A stretch of 64,000 nt of DNA from Kordia algicida OT-1 (GCF_000154725.1 NZ_DS544873.1:3633339-3697338); one strand, 5' to 3'. Shown: positions 27,316 to 37,741, numbered from the stretch's first letter. The notes: generated by a model from the letters alone, not told the origin. Translations and numbers: made by a program.

Positions 27316-29166
27316 TCAATTCGTTTCTGTTTCTTCTACATCAAACGGTTTTCCTAAATATACCAACTTCCAATTTTCTCCAATTTTGTCTACTTCTGTG
27401 TTGTGTGAAGAAATGATATAAAACTCATTATCTTCCTTTTTAATGAATAACGGAATGATATCTTTATCATTATTAGTAATCTCAATCAAGCCTCTATAAT
27501 GTTCTTCATCATTAATATCAATTTCTTGGATAGATGGATATTTACGCGTTACCGCAGAAAGCGTCACATAATCGTCGGTGTTAGAAAATAATCCTTCTTT
27601 CGGATTGTTATTTTCATCAAGCATTTCTTCTCGTGTTACCAATCTGAATGAACCATTTTCACCAAACTCAGCTCCAAATTTATCAATTGCGTATTTATTA
27701 ATACCTGAATTTCCTGTCATTGCCATTAAATAACCGACATCATTTAACTCAATATTATCGGTTAATGTATTCGAATATATGTCTGTATTAATTGCTTCCA
27801 ATCCTAGTTCACGTGCTTTTGCAATGTTACTTTGATTACTATCAATTAAAACTACATGACGTCCATTTGTTTCCAAATAATGACCTAATAATCGTGATAT
27901 TTTTGAAGCACCGACGATTAAAATTCCATTTGATTTTTTTAGAAAAACGCCTACTAATTTCGCAAATAACCGTGCGGTTGTTGCGTTCAATAAAACGGTT
28001 CCTAATACAATCATAAAAACCAATGGCGTAATATATTCTGCGCCAGGCACACCTTCATTTACCAATTTACTTCCAAATAATGAAGCAATTCCCGCCGCTA
28101 CAATTCCTCGTGGTCCAACCCAACTGATAAAGAGTTTTTCGTTGGTTTTTAATTTTGAGTTAGCAGTACTCAAGAAAACACCTAATGGTCGTATGATAAA
28201 CACCACAAGCACAAATAATGCAGCCGTTTTCCAATTATATAACAACATCAAATCGTTCATGTCAATATTCGCGGAAAGCAAAATAAAAAGTATTGAAATT
28301 AAAAGAACACTAAGCGATTCCTTAAAGTATAAAAGTTCTTTTATGTTTTCTAATTTTCCGTTTCCTAACACCATTCCCATAACAACAACTGCCAATAATC
28401 CTGATTCGTGTGCAAAGATTTCCGATTCAACAAACACTAATAAAACTGCAGAAAGTGATACTACATTTAGTAAATAATGCGGAATGAATTTTTTGTTAAT
28501 CGCAAACGCTAATGCATGTGCAAAGGTGAATCCGAAAGTAGTTCCGAAAAGGATAATTTTTCCAAATTCAATCAATGCTGTTTTTGTAAAACCACTATCG
28601 CCTTCTACACTGATAAATTCAAAGACCAAAACGGCAACTAAGGCGCCAATAGGATCAATTAGAATTCCTTCCCATTTTAACACGGTCGAAATATCTTTTT
28701 TTAGCGGAATGTTTCGAAGAATTGGCGTAATTACAGTCGGTCCTGTAACAATGATTAATCCTGAAAATAGAAAAGACAATTCCCAACTCAATCCAAAAAC
28801 CAAATGTGCTACAATTCCAGCGCCAAAAAATGTAATTGCCGAACCGAGCGTGATGAGCTTGGTAATTACGGGACCTACATTTTTAATTTCAGCACGTTTT
28901 AAGGTCAATCCGCCTTCAAACAGAATGATACTAATTGCCAACGAAACGAAATAATACAAACTTTCTCCTGGAAATAGCCCTTTTTCTTTTTCATTGTCCC
29001 AAATGGGTTCAATCCATTTTGTTCCATCTTCCGATAAAAACTCTGCGGCAATTGGTCCAACCAATAAACCAATCAAAATCAATGGTAAAATTGCGGGAAT
29101 TTTAAATTTCCATGCAACCCATTGTGCTAATATTCCTAAAATGATAATTCCTGCTAATTCGAGCAT
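27316..29166 (-). CDS. Cation/proton antiporter with TrkA-N domain
   Basis: 616 residues. About 12 membrane helices over residues 1-400 of the CPA type, with FEGGLTLKRAE, a FSGLIIVTGPTVITPIL helix and SWVGPRGIVAAGIASL. After about residue 410 comes a cytoplasmic Rossmann domain (GILIVGASKISRLLGHYLET) of the RCK/TrkA-N kind, which would sense NAD(H) or a nucleotide. It exchanges Na+ or K+ for protons across the inner membrane. Single gene, convergent with dusB. Confidence 0.92.
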   Translation of the reverse strand: MLELAGIIILGILAQWVAWKFKIPAILPLILIGLLVGPIAAEFLSEDGTKWIEPIWDNEKEKGLFPGESLYYFVSLAISIILFEGGLTLKRAEIKNVGPVITKLITLGSAITFFGAGIVAHLVFGLSWELSFLFSGLIIVTGPTVITPILRNIPLKKDISTVLKWEGILIDPIGALVAVLVFEFISVEGDSGFTKTALIEFGKIILFGTTFGFTFAHALAFAINKKFIPHYLLNVVSLSAVLLVFVESEIFAHESGLLAVVVMGMVLGNGKLENIKELLYFKESLSVLLISILFILLSANIDMNDLMLLYNWKTAALFVLVVFIIRPLGVFLSTANSKLKTNEKLFISWVGPRGIVAAGIASLFGSKLVNEGVPGAEYITPLVFMIVLGTVLLNATTARLFAKLVGVFLKKSNGILIVGASKISRLLGHYLETNGRHVVLIDSNQSNIAKARELGLEAINTDIYSNTLTDNIELNDVGYLMAMTGNSGINKYAIDKFGAEFGENGSFRLVTREEMLDENNNPKEGLFSNTDDYVTLSAVTRKYPSIQEIDINDEEHYRGLIEITNNDKDIIPLFIKKEDNEFYIISSHNTEVDKIGENWKLVYLGKPFDVEETETN

Positions 29167-29257
29167 GTATTCTTTATTTTATTGAATCGTAAATTTAATA
29201 ATTAAAATGTTAAAATAAGTTAGATATTACCTTATTAAAACAACTGTTTTTGTGAAA

Positions 29258-31675
29258 TTACTTTTTCTCGCTATACTTTAACAATATTCGGAGTTCGTTA
29301 TACGAAAAATTGGTGCCTGCAATTTCTTTGAGCTCATTTAGACCTTCAAATGTGTTGTTTTTGATAATTTCCAATCCTTTGGTTACTTTTTCTTCCGCTA
29401 ATATTTCGGTAATTTCCAACACGCCTTCTAGCACATAGTGACCTAAATGCCCGAAAATTGTAGAAGCTGCCAAGGCTCTTTTTTCTGCAATTTCTTCTAT
29501 AGAAAAACCTTCTTTAAAAAAATCGAGCGACGTTTCTTTGGTATTTTTCTTTTCTACTTTAATAATTACGTCGTCTTTCATGGATGAAAGATTATTTTGA
29601 GTGACATAATCGTTGATGATCTCCAAAATTTCTTCCCCATATTTCTCCACACGAACTTTCCCCATTCCGTGAATTTTTTTGAGTTGTTTTGGTGTTGAAG
29701 GTAATAATTCGCACATTTCAAATAATGATTTTTGTGTAAATATTTGAAATGGCGGAACGTTTTCTGAGTTGGAAACGCTCAACCTAAATAATCGTAAATC
29801 TTCAAACAATTCTTCGTGTGATGTTGAAGTTGCCACAGGTCGTTTTATCACTTTTACTTCCGAAACTTCTAAGATGGCATTTGCACGCAGTTTTAAATAG
29901 TTTTCCGTTGAAAATTGATCGGATACTCCTTCTAAAATCTTGATTTTAACAGCTAATTTTTCTTCGATAGCTTTCAGCTGTTTTTCGATATCTTTTGAAA
30001 CTGCTTGATTGTCAGTTGCAAAAGTAAACGTACTCAATACCTCAGCAATGTGTTGTTTGGTTTGCGCTGTAAAATATTCAACTGCTTTTTTAAATCGTGC
30101 TTGAATGGTTGCATCTTGCTCAGGATTTTCACTATTTTTTGCTAATGATGCTAACTGACTTTTAAACTTTGTATTTACCTTCATCAACGGAATAATGCCT
30201 TTATCCTTGATGGTTTCCAACGGTTGCAATATATTTCCTGTAAGCGAATTTTTGTTTTTGTAATACAGATCAATCAATCTTTTTACAGGATATAAAAACG
30301 GATTGTAATCAAATATTTCGCTAATTAAATCTAGCTGAAATGTTTTTTTGGAAGCTTTCAATTCGGCTTCATCAGGTTCGTTTTCTTCTAATTGCTCCGT
30401 AAACGTATTCACCGTAGTATCACTAATAATGCTTGCCGCTTTTATGGGTGTTTTTAACACAATTCCTTCCAGCGTTTTACATCTGCTCAGTGCAACATAG
30501 GTTTGCCCGTGTGCAAAAGAAGCTTCGGCGTCAATAATGGCTTTGTCAAACGTGAGTCCTTGACTTTTGTGAATCGTAATTGCCCACGCCAATCGCAAAG
30601 GAATTTGCGTATACGTACCTTCAATTGTATTGGAAATTTCTTTGGTTTCCTTGTTGAGCGTATATTTTATGTTTTCCCAAGTTTCATAGGTCGTTTCAAT
30701 GAAATCATCATCCGAACATTGTACCGTAATAACTTCATCATCCAAATGAACTATTGTACCAATTTTTCCATTGTAATAGCGCTTTTCTATAGAACTATCA
30801 TTTTTGATAAACATGACTTGTGCGCCTTCTTTGAGTACTAAATTTTCACTATTTGGATATGCTTTTTCATTGAAATCGCCTGAAATTTCTGCAACATACG
30901 TTCGTTCATGTGTATCTAAACTGTCTAATTGTTTTTGATTGATCGCATCTGCGCGATTGTTGTGCGTAGTGAGTGTAATGTACCCATCTTCCTTTTTCGG
31001 GTGGAAATTTGGCTGATATTGCTTGTTTAGAATTTCTGCGGAAGCTTTAGACAATGCATTGTTGCGAATTTCATTAAGAATTGCAATAAACGCTTGATTT
31101 TGCTGACGATAAATGTGTTTTAATTCAATTGCTAAAATAGCGGCTTTTTGATACGCAATGCTGCTAAAAAAATAGGCGGTTTGGTAATAGTTTTTCAATA
31201 ATTGCCATTCGTTCGGGCGCACCACTGGCGAAAGTTGTTGCAAATCACCAATAAGTAATAATTGTACACCACCAAAAGGTTTTGTTCTGTCTTTGTATCT
31301 GCGCAATACAGCATCAATTCCATCTAAAACATCCGCACGAACCATACTGATTTCATCAATAATGACAAGGTCTAATGATTTGATGATGTCAATTTTAGTT
31401 TTACTGAATTTACGTTGTGTAGTCGCTTTTTGTTCGTTGGCATTTGGAATAAAGGGATCAAAAGACAGTTGAAAAAATGAGTGAATAGTTACACCTTTCG
31501 CATTGATGGCAGCAACACCTGTAGGCGCAACTACTATCATTCGTTTCATAGAGGTTGCTTTAATTTTATGCAAGAAAGTCGTTTTTCCTGTACCTGCTTT
31601 TCCTGTGAGAAATAGATTTCTGTTCGTTTTTTCTATAAAATTAAATGCTAAATCGAGCTCTTTATTAATTTCCAT
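29258..31675 (-). CDS. Pif1-like DNA helicase with HRDC and HTH_40 domains
   Basis: 805 residues. Superfamily 1B helicase core at the N-terminus: Walker A GKAGTGKTT (residues 25-33), DEIS (107-110), and AWAITIHKSQGLTFDKAIID with VALSRC motifs. After about residue 470 comes a helical linker, an HRDC-type domain (LRLFRLSVSN, LPSTPKQLKKIHGMGKVRVE) near 640-690 and a C-terminal HTH_40 domain (FFKEGFSIEEIAEKRALAAS, IFGHLGHYV). This fused architecture is seen in Bacteroidota; it resembles a joining of Pif1 and the RecQ C-terminus. Likely roles: G-quadruplex or fork processing. Confidence 0.88.
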   Translation of the reverse strand: MEINKELDLAFNFIEKTNRNLFLTGKAGTGKTTFLHKIKATSMKRMIVVAPTGVAAINAKGVTIHSFFQLSFDPFIPNANEQKATTQRKFSKTKIDIIKSLDLVIIDEISMVRADVLDGIDAVLRRYKDRTKPFGGVQLLLIGDLQQLSPVVRPNEWQLLKNYYQTAYFFSSIAYQKAAILAIELKHIYRQQNQAFIAILNEIRNNALSKASAEILNKQYQPNFHPKKEDGYITLTTHNNRADAINQKQLDSLDTHERTYVAEISGDFNEKAYPNSENLVLKEGAQVMFIKNDSSIEKRYYNGKIGTIVHLDDEVITVQCSDDDFIETTYETWENIKYTLNKETKEISNTIEGTYTQIPLRLAWAITIHKSQGLTFDKAIIDAEASFAHGQTYVALSRCKTLEGIVLKTPIKAASIISDTTVNTFTEQLEENEPDEAELKASKKTFQLDLISEIFDYNPFLYPVKRLIDLYYKNKNSLTGNILQPLETIKDKGIIPLMKVNTKFKSQLASLAKNSENPEQDATIQARFKKAVEYFTAQTKQHIAEVLSTFTFATDNQAVSKDIEKQLKAIEEKLAVKIKILEGVSDQFSTENYLKLRANAILEVSEVKVIKRPVATSTSHEELFEDLRLFRLSVSNSENVPPFQIFTQKSLFEMCELLPSTPKQLKKIHGMGKVRVEKYGEEILEIINDYVTQNNLSSMKDDVIIKVEKKNTKETSLDFFKEGFSIEEIAEKRALAASTIFGHLGHYVLEGVLEITEILAEEKVTKGLEIIKNNTFEGLNELKEIAGTNFSYNELRILLKYSEKK

Positions 31676-32107
31676 AAGATATTTCTTGCTTTAAAGGTAA
31701 AAGAAATGGATTTATCTCAAAATATTATTTCGATACATACACTTTAAATATATAAGAATTGAATGGTATAAAACGCACGTTACTATAATATTTTAAAAAT
31801 ATAATTTTAATACAAGAACGATGATCGTTTCAAGAAAAGACTTTCTTTTTAAATCAAGATTTTAGAGAATTACCGTTTTTGGCAAATATCAAAGAAATCA
31901 AAATCCTTTTTGACTTTGGAAAGTATTTGAAGAATGTATTTTGAGGAGCATATTTCAAATAGAACCTGAAAAAGCGAACAACCATCAACTTGCTGATTAC
32001 TGTTCGCTTTATTTAAGTTATTTCTGTTTTTAGTTGTGACTACACTTTAGCACTTTATTAAGAAGAACTTTTTATTGTTTCTCAGGCATAAATTGTTCAA
32101 AATATCT
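31676..32107. other. Intergenic stretch
   Basis: 432 bases. The only clear feature is the terminator hairpin at 31971-32010. AT-rich remainder with no open frame that I can support. Confidence 0.5.
31966..32010 (-). terminator. Terminator of the tandem gene pair
   Basis: AAAGCGAACA (31971-31980) pairs with TGTTCGCTTT (32001-32010); on the minus strand a T run follows the stem. It lies downstream of 32108-32509. A diverged relative (AAGCAAACA ... TTGTTCATTT) is at about 33009-33045, upstream of the second copy. Confidence 0.7.
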
Positions 32108-32509
32108 TTAATGAAGAACTTTTTCAAACTTAGGATCATTAAAATCAAAGTTGTGATGGGCTATAAAATCTTTTATTGATACCCATTTGTAACCAACTCC
32201 TTCTTTGTAAATCATACAAGTTTTAATTCCAGAACCTCCTTCTGCATTGGCAATACTTAAACGTATACAAGTACCATCTTCTAAAAAATATAAAAGAAAA
32301 CTATCAGATATTTTATCAGGTCCTATATCATAAACTTGTATACCATTTATCATAAAAAACCAACCGTTATGTTTATAATAATATTTATTACTCCCTATGT
32401 AGATAGGTACTTTTTCTTCTCTAACAACAATACTACTTCTGTTTAAAGGTTCATAGCGTTCCAATATTTGTAATGCGATTTCTATTATTTCGTCTTTTGT
32501 TGCTTTCAT
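32108..32509 (-). CDS. Unknown protein, tandem copy B
   Basis: 133 residues, no signal peptide. It begins MKATKDEIIEIALQILERYE and has YYYKHNGWFFMINGIQVYDI, GPDKISDSFLLYFLEDGTCI and NAEGGSGIKTCMIYKEGVGY. It is over 80 percent identical to the neighbouring copy by eye; the differences cluster at about residues 35-62, in the strand before and after NGWFFMI. No family is recognised. The size and the paired, diverging copies would suit immunity proteins or small enzymes, but nothing proves it. Confidence 0.65.
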   Translation of the reverse strand: MKATKDEIIEIALQILERYEPLNRSSIVVREEKVPIYIGSNKYYYKHNGWFFMINGIQVYDIGPDKISDSFLLYFLEDGTCIRLSIANAEGGSGIKTCMIYKEGVGYKWVSIKDFIAHHNFDFNDPKFEKVLH

Positions 32510-32546
32510 TAGGAGTTATTTTCAAAAATTATTTAATAAAATAAAT

Positions 32547-32948
32547 TCAAAACATAACTTTTTCAAACTTTGGATCGTTAAAGTTAAAGTTGTGATGAGC
32601 TAAAAAATCTTTTATTGATACCCATTTGTAACCAACTCCTTCTTTGTAAATTATACAAGTGTTAATTCCAGAACCTCCTTCTGCATTGGCAATACTTAAA
32701 CGTATACAGGTACCATCTTCTAAAAAATATAAAAGGTAACTATCAGATATTTTATCAGGTCCTACATCATAGATTTCTGTGCCATCTATCATAAAAAACC
32801 AACCATCATACTTATAGTAATATTCCCTACTTTCTGTAAAAACAGGCACTTTTTCTTCTCTAACAACAATACTGCTTCTGTTTAAAGGTTCATAGCGTTC
32901 CAATATTTGTAATGCTGTTTCTATTATTTCGTCTTTTGTTGCTTTCAT
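32547..32948 (-). CDS. Unknown protein, tandem copy A
   Basis: 133 residues, the upstream partner of the gene at 32108-32509 (37 bases apart, same strand, one transcript likely). It differs mainly in VPVFTESREYYYKYDG and in the last residues (FEKVMF instead of FEKVLH). The high identity also at the DNA level shows a recent duplication. Function unknown. Confidence 0.65.
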   Translation of the reverse strand: MKATKDEIIETALQILERYEPLNRSSIVVREEKVPVFTESREYYYKYDGWFFMIDGTEIYDVGPDKISDSYLLYFLEDGTCIRLSIANAEGGSGINTCIIYKEGVGYKWVSIKDFLAHHNFNFNDPKFEKVMF

Positions 32949-33273
32949 TATTATTTAGCTTGATTAGTATTTGATTCCTATTTTTTTAAATAGAACTTAT
33001 TGTAACTAAAAAAGCAAACAATTTTCAGAAAGTTGATAGTTGTTCATTTATTTAGATTCTATTTATACTATAGTTAGCATGTCTTGTTCTGTATCAGAAG
33101 TACTATTTAATCTTTTAAAGATCTAAAACTTTTATCATTTATTTAAAAGGAAATCACTATAATTTTTATTCAAAACCAAAAATTTACAGCTGGTTTTCTT
33201 AATAAAAACTTAACGATTACCCTTTTTTGTTGCGGTTTTGTTAATTTGCAAGACAAAACCAGAAATAACTTTT
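32949..33273. other. Divergent intergenic region
   Basis: 325 bases between the tandem pair and the MBL hydrolase. It holds a degenerate copy of the tandem pair's terminator (about 33009-33045), perhaps the scar of a lost third copy, and otherwise no gene. An in-frame TTG/ATT extension of the MBL gene to 33238 exists but is not needed. Confidence 0.4.
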
Positions 33274-34131
33274 ATGAAGCTTTATCCCATAGCTGCCGGA
33301 AATTTTAAATTGGATGGCGGTGCCATGTTTGGCGTAGTTCCTAAATCATTATGGCAACGTACTAATCCTGCAGATGCAAACAATATGATTGATATTGCTG
33401 CGCGCTGTTTGCTTATTGAAGATGGAGATCGATTAATTCTTATCGATACTGGCATGGGAAACAAACAAAGTGATAAATTTTATGGCTATTACCATCTTTG
33501 GGGCGATGATTCTATCGAAAAATCATTAAAAGCTCACGGTTTTCATAAAGATGACATTACCGATGTTTTTATGACACATTTGCATTTTGACCATTGTGGT
33601 GGAAGCATTCAATGGAATAAAGATCGTACTGGGTATGAACCTGCGTTTAAAAATGCACGCTTTTGGAGCAACAAAAACCATTGGCAATGGGCAACAATTC
33701 CCAATAGACGTGAGAAAGCTTCTTTCCTAAAAGAAAACATCATTCCGATGCAAGAAAGTGGTCACCTCAACTTTATTGCGCAACCAGAAGTAGATATAGT
33801 AACCCAATCTGCACTTGGTTTTGATGTATTTTTTGCGAATGGTCACACAGAAAAACAAATGATTCCAATGATTCACTATAAAGGAAAAACCATTTGTTTT
33901 ATGGCAGATTTATTACCAACTGTTGGACATTTACCACTTCCTTTTGTTATGGGATATGACACAAGGCCTTTGTTGACCTTAGACGAAAAGGAAAAATTTT
34001 TAAACATGGCAGCCGATAAAAATTTTTACCTGTTTTTAGAACACGATGCACACCACGAAATTATTACGGTAAAACACACTGAAAAAGGAGTAAGACTCAA
34101 CGAAGTTTTTACTTGTAAAGATATTTTTTAA
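33274..34131 (+). CDS. MBL-fold metallo-hydrolase
   Basis: 285 residues from the ATG at 33274 (MKLYPIAAGNFKLDGG). The dinuclear zinc site is clear: THLHFDHCGG with His102, His104, Asp106 and His107, then NGHTEKQMIP and LEHDAHHE. Cytoplasmic, no signal peptide. The overall pattern is of the lactonase/quinone-type subgroup of the metallo-beta-lactamase fold, including quorum-quenching enzymes; the substrate cannot be named from sequence. Confidence 0.88.
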   Translation: MKLYPIAAGNFKLDGGAMFGVVPKSLWQRTNPADANNMIDIAARCLLIEDGDRLILIDTGMGNKQSDKFYGYYHLWGDDSIEKSLKAHGFHKDDITDVFMTHLHFDHCGGSIQWNKDRTGYEPAFKNARFWSNKNHWQWATIPNRREKASFLKENIIPMQESGHLNFIAQPEVDIVTQSALGFDVFFANGHTEKQMIPMIHYKGKTICFMADLLPTVGHLPLPFVMGYDTRPLLTLDEKEKFLNMAADKNFYLFLEHDAHHEIITVKHTEKGVRLNEVFTCKDIF

Positions 34132-34163
34132 AAACCCACTATTTATTTAAAAACACTAAAATA

Positions 34164-35786
34164 ATGAAACTTATAAAATCCTCTATTTTTGCTGCTTCTC
34201 TCCTACTCTTAGCAGGTTGCGGAAGTACAGCACCCATTTTATCAACTCCTATTGAAAATATAGATGCAACACCTTTAAAAGAGCGTGCACTAACGAAAGA
34301 CGAACTCAAAACTTGGAGTCATAAAGATTTAATAAATGATACCATTCCAGGAATGAGTGTTGATAAAGCTTACGCAGAAATCATCAAAGGAAAAAAAGGT
34401 AAAAAAGTTATTGTAGCTGTTTTAGATTCTGGAATTGATATCGATCATGAAGATTTAGATGATGTTATTTGGACTAACACTGACGAGATTCCAAATAATG
34501 GAAAAGATGATGATAATAACGGTTATGTTGATGATGTTCACGGCTGGAATTTCCTTGGCGATTCATACAATGAAAACATGGAAAAAACACGTATCGTCAA
34601 AAAAGGACCAAACACACCTAATTATGCAGAAGCCAAAAAAGAACTTGATGCTGAGTATGAAAAATTCAGTGGTATCAAAACACGTCTTGACCAAACTTTA
34701 GCCAGAGTAAAAAGTACTGACGAAGCTTTAAAAGCTCATTTAAAGAAAGATAACTACACACTTGAAGATGTAAATGCTATCAAAACAACCAACCAAACCT
34801 TAATGGAGCATGTTGCATTGGCGAAACAAATTTTAGCCAGCGGAAGATATAAAAATCTAGAAGGTGTTGTAGAAGCTATAAAAGGTGACATGGAAACAGT
34901 GACCGATTATTTGAATTATTACTTAAATACAAATTTTGAAGGACGATCTATTGTAGGCGACAATCCGTTAGATATTACAGATACTAATTATGGAAACAAC
35001 AATGTAAAGCATTCGGTAAAAACTGAATCACACGGAACACACGTTGCTGGAATTATTGCCGCAGAGCGTAACAATGGAAAAGGTGTAAATGGTGTTGCAA
35101 ATAATGTAGCAATCATGTCTGTAAGAATGGTTCCAAATGGTGATGAGTATGACAAAGATGTTGCTTTGGCAATTCGTTATGCAGTTGACAACGGTGCAAG
35201 AATTATCAATACAAGTTTTGGTAAGTATTTCTCTCCAAACTCTGAATGGGTTCGTGATGCTATCGCTTACGCGGGAAAAAACAATGTGCTCATTGTCAAT
35301 GCTGCTGGAAATGAAAATACAGATTTAGACACTAAAGCGGTATATCCTAACGATCAAATATTAACTGGTGAAGAAGTATCTGATACCTTTTTAACTGTTG
35401 GTTCTATAACAAACAAATATGGTTCGCAGCTAGTTTCTGGATTCTCTAATTACGGACAAAGTAGCGTAGATGTTTTTGCTCCTGGGTCTGCTATTTATTC
35501 AACATTTCCAGAAAACGAATATAAGTCTATCGGAGGAACTTCCATGGCTGCTCCTGGAGTAGCAGGAGTTGCAGCATTAATTTTATCACAATATCCAAAG
35601 CTAACAGCGGCACAGGTAAAACAGATCATCATTCAATCTGGTCTTCCAATTAATAGAGACGTAGTTGTAGATCAGTCTCAGCCAGCAATGCCATTCTCTA
35701 AGTCGTCTCGTTCAGGAAAAATTGTAAACGCTTACAATGCGCTTATTTTAGCTTCTAAAGTAAACAGTGGTCAAGTAAAACTGTAG
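34164..35786 (+). CDS. Subtilisin-like S8 serine protease, lipoprotein
   Basis: 540 residues. Lipobox LLLLAGCG with Cys19. Catalytic triad: Asp88 in VAVLDSGIDIDHED, His290 in ESHGTHVAG and Ser460 in GGTSMAAPGVAG. Between Asp and His there is an insertion of about 170 residues, mostly helical (DAEYEKFSGIKTRLDQTLAR), longer than in classical subtilisins. Calcium-like DDDNNGYVDDVHGWNF follows the Asp. Likely anchored in the outer membrane and acting on extracellular proteins. The M1 protease follows 43 bases later on the same strand. Confidence 0.93.
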   Translation: MKLIKSSIFAASLLLLAGCGSTAPILSTPIENIDATPLKERALTKDELKTWSHKDLINDTIPGMSVDKAYAEIIKGKKGKKVIVAVLDSGIDIDHEDLDDVIWTNTDEIPNNGKDDDNNGYVDDVHGWNFLGDSYNENMEKTRIVKKGPNTPNYAEAKKELDAEYEKFSGIKTRLDQTLARVKSTDEALKAHLKKDNYTLEDVNAIKTTNQTLMEHVALAKQILASGRYKNLEGVVEAIKGDMETVTDYLNYYLNTNFEGRSIVGDNPLDITDTNYGNNNVKHSVKTESHGTHVAGIIAAERNNGKGVNGVANNVAIMSVRMVPNGDEYDKDVALAIRYAVDNGARIINTSFGKYFSPNSEWVRDAIAYAGKNNVLIVNAAGNENTDLDTKAVYPNDQILTGEEVSDTFLTVGSITNKYGSQLVSGFSNYGQSSVDVFAPGSAIYSTFPENEYKSIGGTSMAAPGVAGVAALILSQYPKLTAAQVKQIIIQSGLPINRDVVVDQSQPAMPFSKSSRSGKIVNAYNALILASKVNSGQVKL

Positions 35787-35829
35787 ATACAACTCATTAA
35801 TTAAATACATTTCAAAAAAACACAAATAG

Positions 35830-37668
35830 ATGAAAATTTTCAGTAAAATAAGTATCCTTCTAGCACTTACTGTTTTATCATGCAAACCGCAGCAAGAAAC
35901 CATGAGTAGCGACAAGAATATGACATCTTACAGTGCATCATCTACGTATTGGCAGCAACACGTAGATTATACGATGGATATTGATATGAATGTCAATAAC
36001 TATCAATATACAGGAACTCAAAAATTAGTTTACACAAACAATTCTCCTGATGTTTTAGACAAAGTATATTATCACTTATATTTCAATGCTTTTCAGCTAG
36101 GAAGTGAGATGGATGTGCGCTCTAGATCTATTGCAGATCCAAGTCCAAAAATTGGAGATAGAATTAGCAAACTGAAAGATTCTGAAATTGGATATTTAAA
36201 AATTAACTCGTTAACCCAAAATGGGCAAGCGCTAACACATACTACAGAAGGAACTATTTTAGAGGTAACTTTAGCAAAACCTATTATGCCAGGAGCTTCT
36301 GCTACGTTTGATATGAATTTTGAAGGACAAGTTCCTGTACAAATTCGTCGCTCTGGTAGAAATAACAAGGAAGGAGTTGCTTTGTCAATGACACAATGGT
36401 ATCCAAAAATGGCAGAATACGATTTTGAAGGTTGGCATACACCACCATATATTGCACGCGAATTTCATGGTGTTTGGGGAGATTTTGATGTAAAAATTAC
36501 AATTGATAAAGACTATGTTATTGGTGGAACTGGATATTTACAAAATCCGAATGAAATTGGATATGGTTATGAAACAGGAACGGTAAAAAGACCTGAAGGC
36601 AATACACTTACTTGGCATTTTAAAGCACCAAACGTACATGACTTTACTTGGGCTGCCGATCCTGAATTTGTACACGATACGCGAAAGGGTCCAAATGGTG
36701 TCACACTACACTTTTTATATAAAAACGATCCAGAAATTAGAGAAAACTGGAAAAACTTACAGCCAAAAACAGCAGAAATGCTTGAGTATTACAATGAATA
36801 TATTGGGCAATATCCGTACAAACAATACTCTGTAATACAAGGTGGAGATGGCGGAATGGAATACGCAATGTGTACGTTAATTACAGGAAAAAGAAAGTTT
36901 GGAAGTTTGGTTGGTGTTACGGCACACGAATTGGCACATACATGGTTTCAGTTTTTGCTAGCAACCAACGAATCAAAACACGAGTGGATGGACGAAGGAT
37001 TTACCTCATATATTTCTCATCGTTGTATGGATCATATTATGGACACAAACAAGGAAAATCCGCATAAAGGTTCATATATGGGATATTTTAGTTTGGTAAA
37101 ATCTGGAAAAGAGCAACCGCTTACCACACATGCTGATCGTTATGAATACAACAGAGCGTATAGTATTTCTGCTTATGGGAAAGGCGAAATTTTCATGTCG
37201 CAATTAGAATATGTTATTGGAAAGAAAAATGTTGAAAAAACACTTAGAAAGTACTTTGATGATTTCAAATTTAAACATCCAACACCAAATGATATTAAGA
37301 GAACTGCCGAAAAAGTTTCAGGAATTCATTTAGATTGGTATTTGACAGATTGGACGCAGACAACCAATACGATAGATTATGGAGTAAAGGAAATTAAAGG
37401 AAATACTATTGTTTTAGAACGTATCGGACTGATGCCAATGCCAATAGATATTACCGTAAATTACGCAGATGGTTCTAGTGAAGAATTTTACATTCCGTTG
37501 CGTATGATGCGTGGAGAAAAGCCTACAACTGCCACTCAAAAAGCAGACTGGGCTTGGGCATATCCATATTATGCTTTGGAAACTAACAAAACGGTTAAAA
37601 GTGTGGAAATAGATCCTTCACAATTAATGGCAGATATTAACAGAGATAACAATGTTGCTAGACAATAG
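35830..37668 (+). CDS. M1-family zinc aminopeptidase, probable lipoprotein
   Basis: 612 residues. Signal sequence with a lipobox-like ALTVLSC (Cys19). The zinc site HELAH is at residues 366-370, followed 18 residues on by the EWMDEGFTSYIS Glu; the aminopeptidase exopeptidase motif reads GGDGGMEYAM. The N-terminal beta domain (about 35-250) is typical of the family. It probably trims peptides made by the S8 protease upstream. A strong bidirectional terminator follows. Confidence 0.93.
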   Translation: MKIFSKISILLALTVLSCKPQQETMSSDKNMTSYSASSTYWQQHVDYTMDIDMNVNNYQYTGTQKLVYTNNSPDVLDKVYYHLYFNAFQLGSEMDVRSRSIADPSPKIGDRISKLKDSEIGYLKINSLTQNGQALTHTTEGTILEVTLAKPIMPGASATFDMNFEGQVPVQIRRSGRNNKEGVALSMTQWYPKMAEYDFEGWHTPPYIAREFHGVWGDFDVKITIDKDYVIGGTGYLQNPNEIGYGYETGTVKRPEGNTLTWHFKAPNVHDFTWAADPEFVHDTRKGPNGVTLHFLYKNDPEIRENWKNLQPKTAEMLEYYNEYIGQYPYKQYSVIQGGDGGMEYAMCTLITGKRKFGSLVGVTAHELAHTWFQFLLATNESKHEWMDEGFTSYISHRCMDHIMDTNKENPHKGSYMGYFSLVKSGKEQPLTTHADRYEYNRAYSISAYGKGEIFMSQLEYVIGKKNVEKTLRKYFDDFKFKHPTPNDIKRTAEKVSGIHLDWYLTDWTQTTNTIDYGVKEIKGNTIVLERIGLMPMPIDITVNYADGSSEEFYIPLRMMRGEKPTTATQKADWAWAYPYYALETNKTVKSVEIDPSQLMADINRDNNVARQ

Positions 37669-37689
37669 AAACATTATAATATAACTTAA

Positions 37690-37724
37690 AAGCGAGATCA
37701 CAATTGTATGATCTCGCTTTTTTA
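37690..37724. terminator. Bidirectional terminator between M1 protease and the S24 repressor
   Basis: AGCGAGATCA (37691-37700) and TGATCTCGCT (37709-37718), then T6; A-rich on the other side. Confidence 0.88.
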
Positions 37725-37741
37725 TGTTTTTAAGATTTAGG

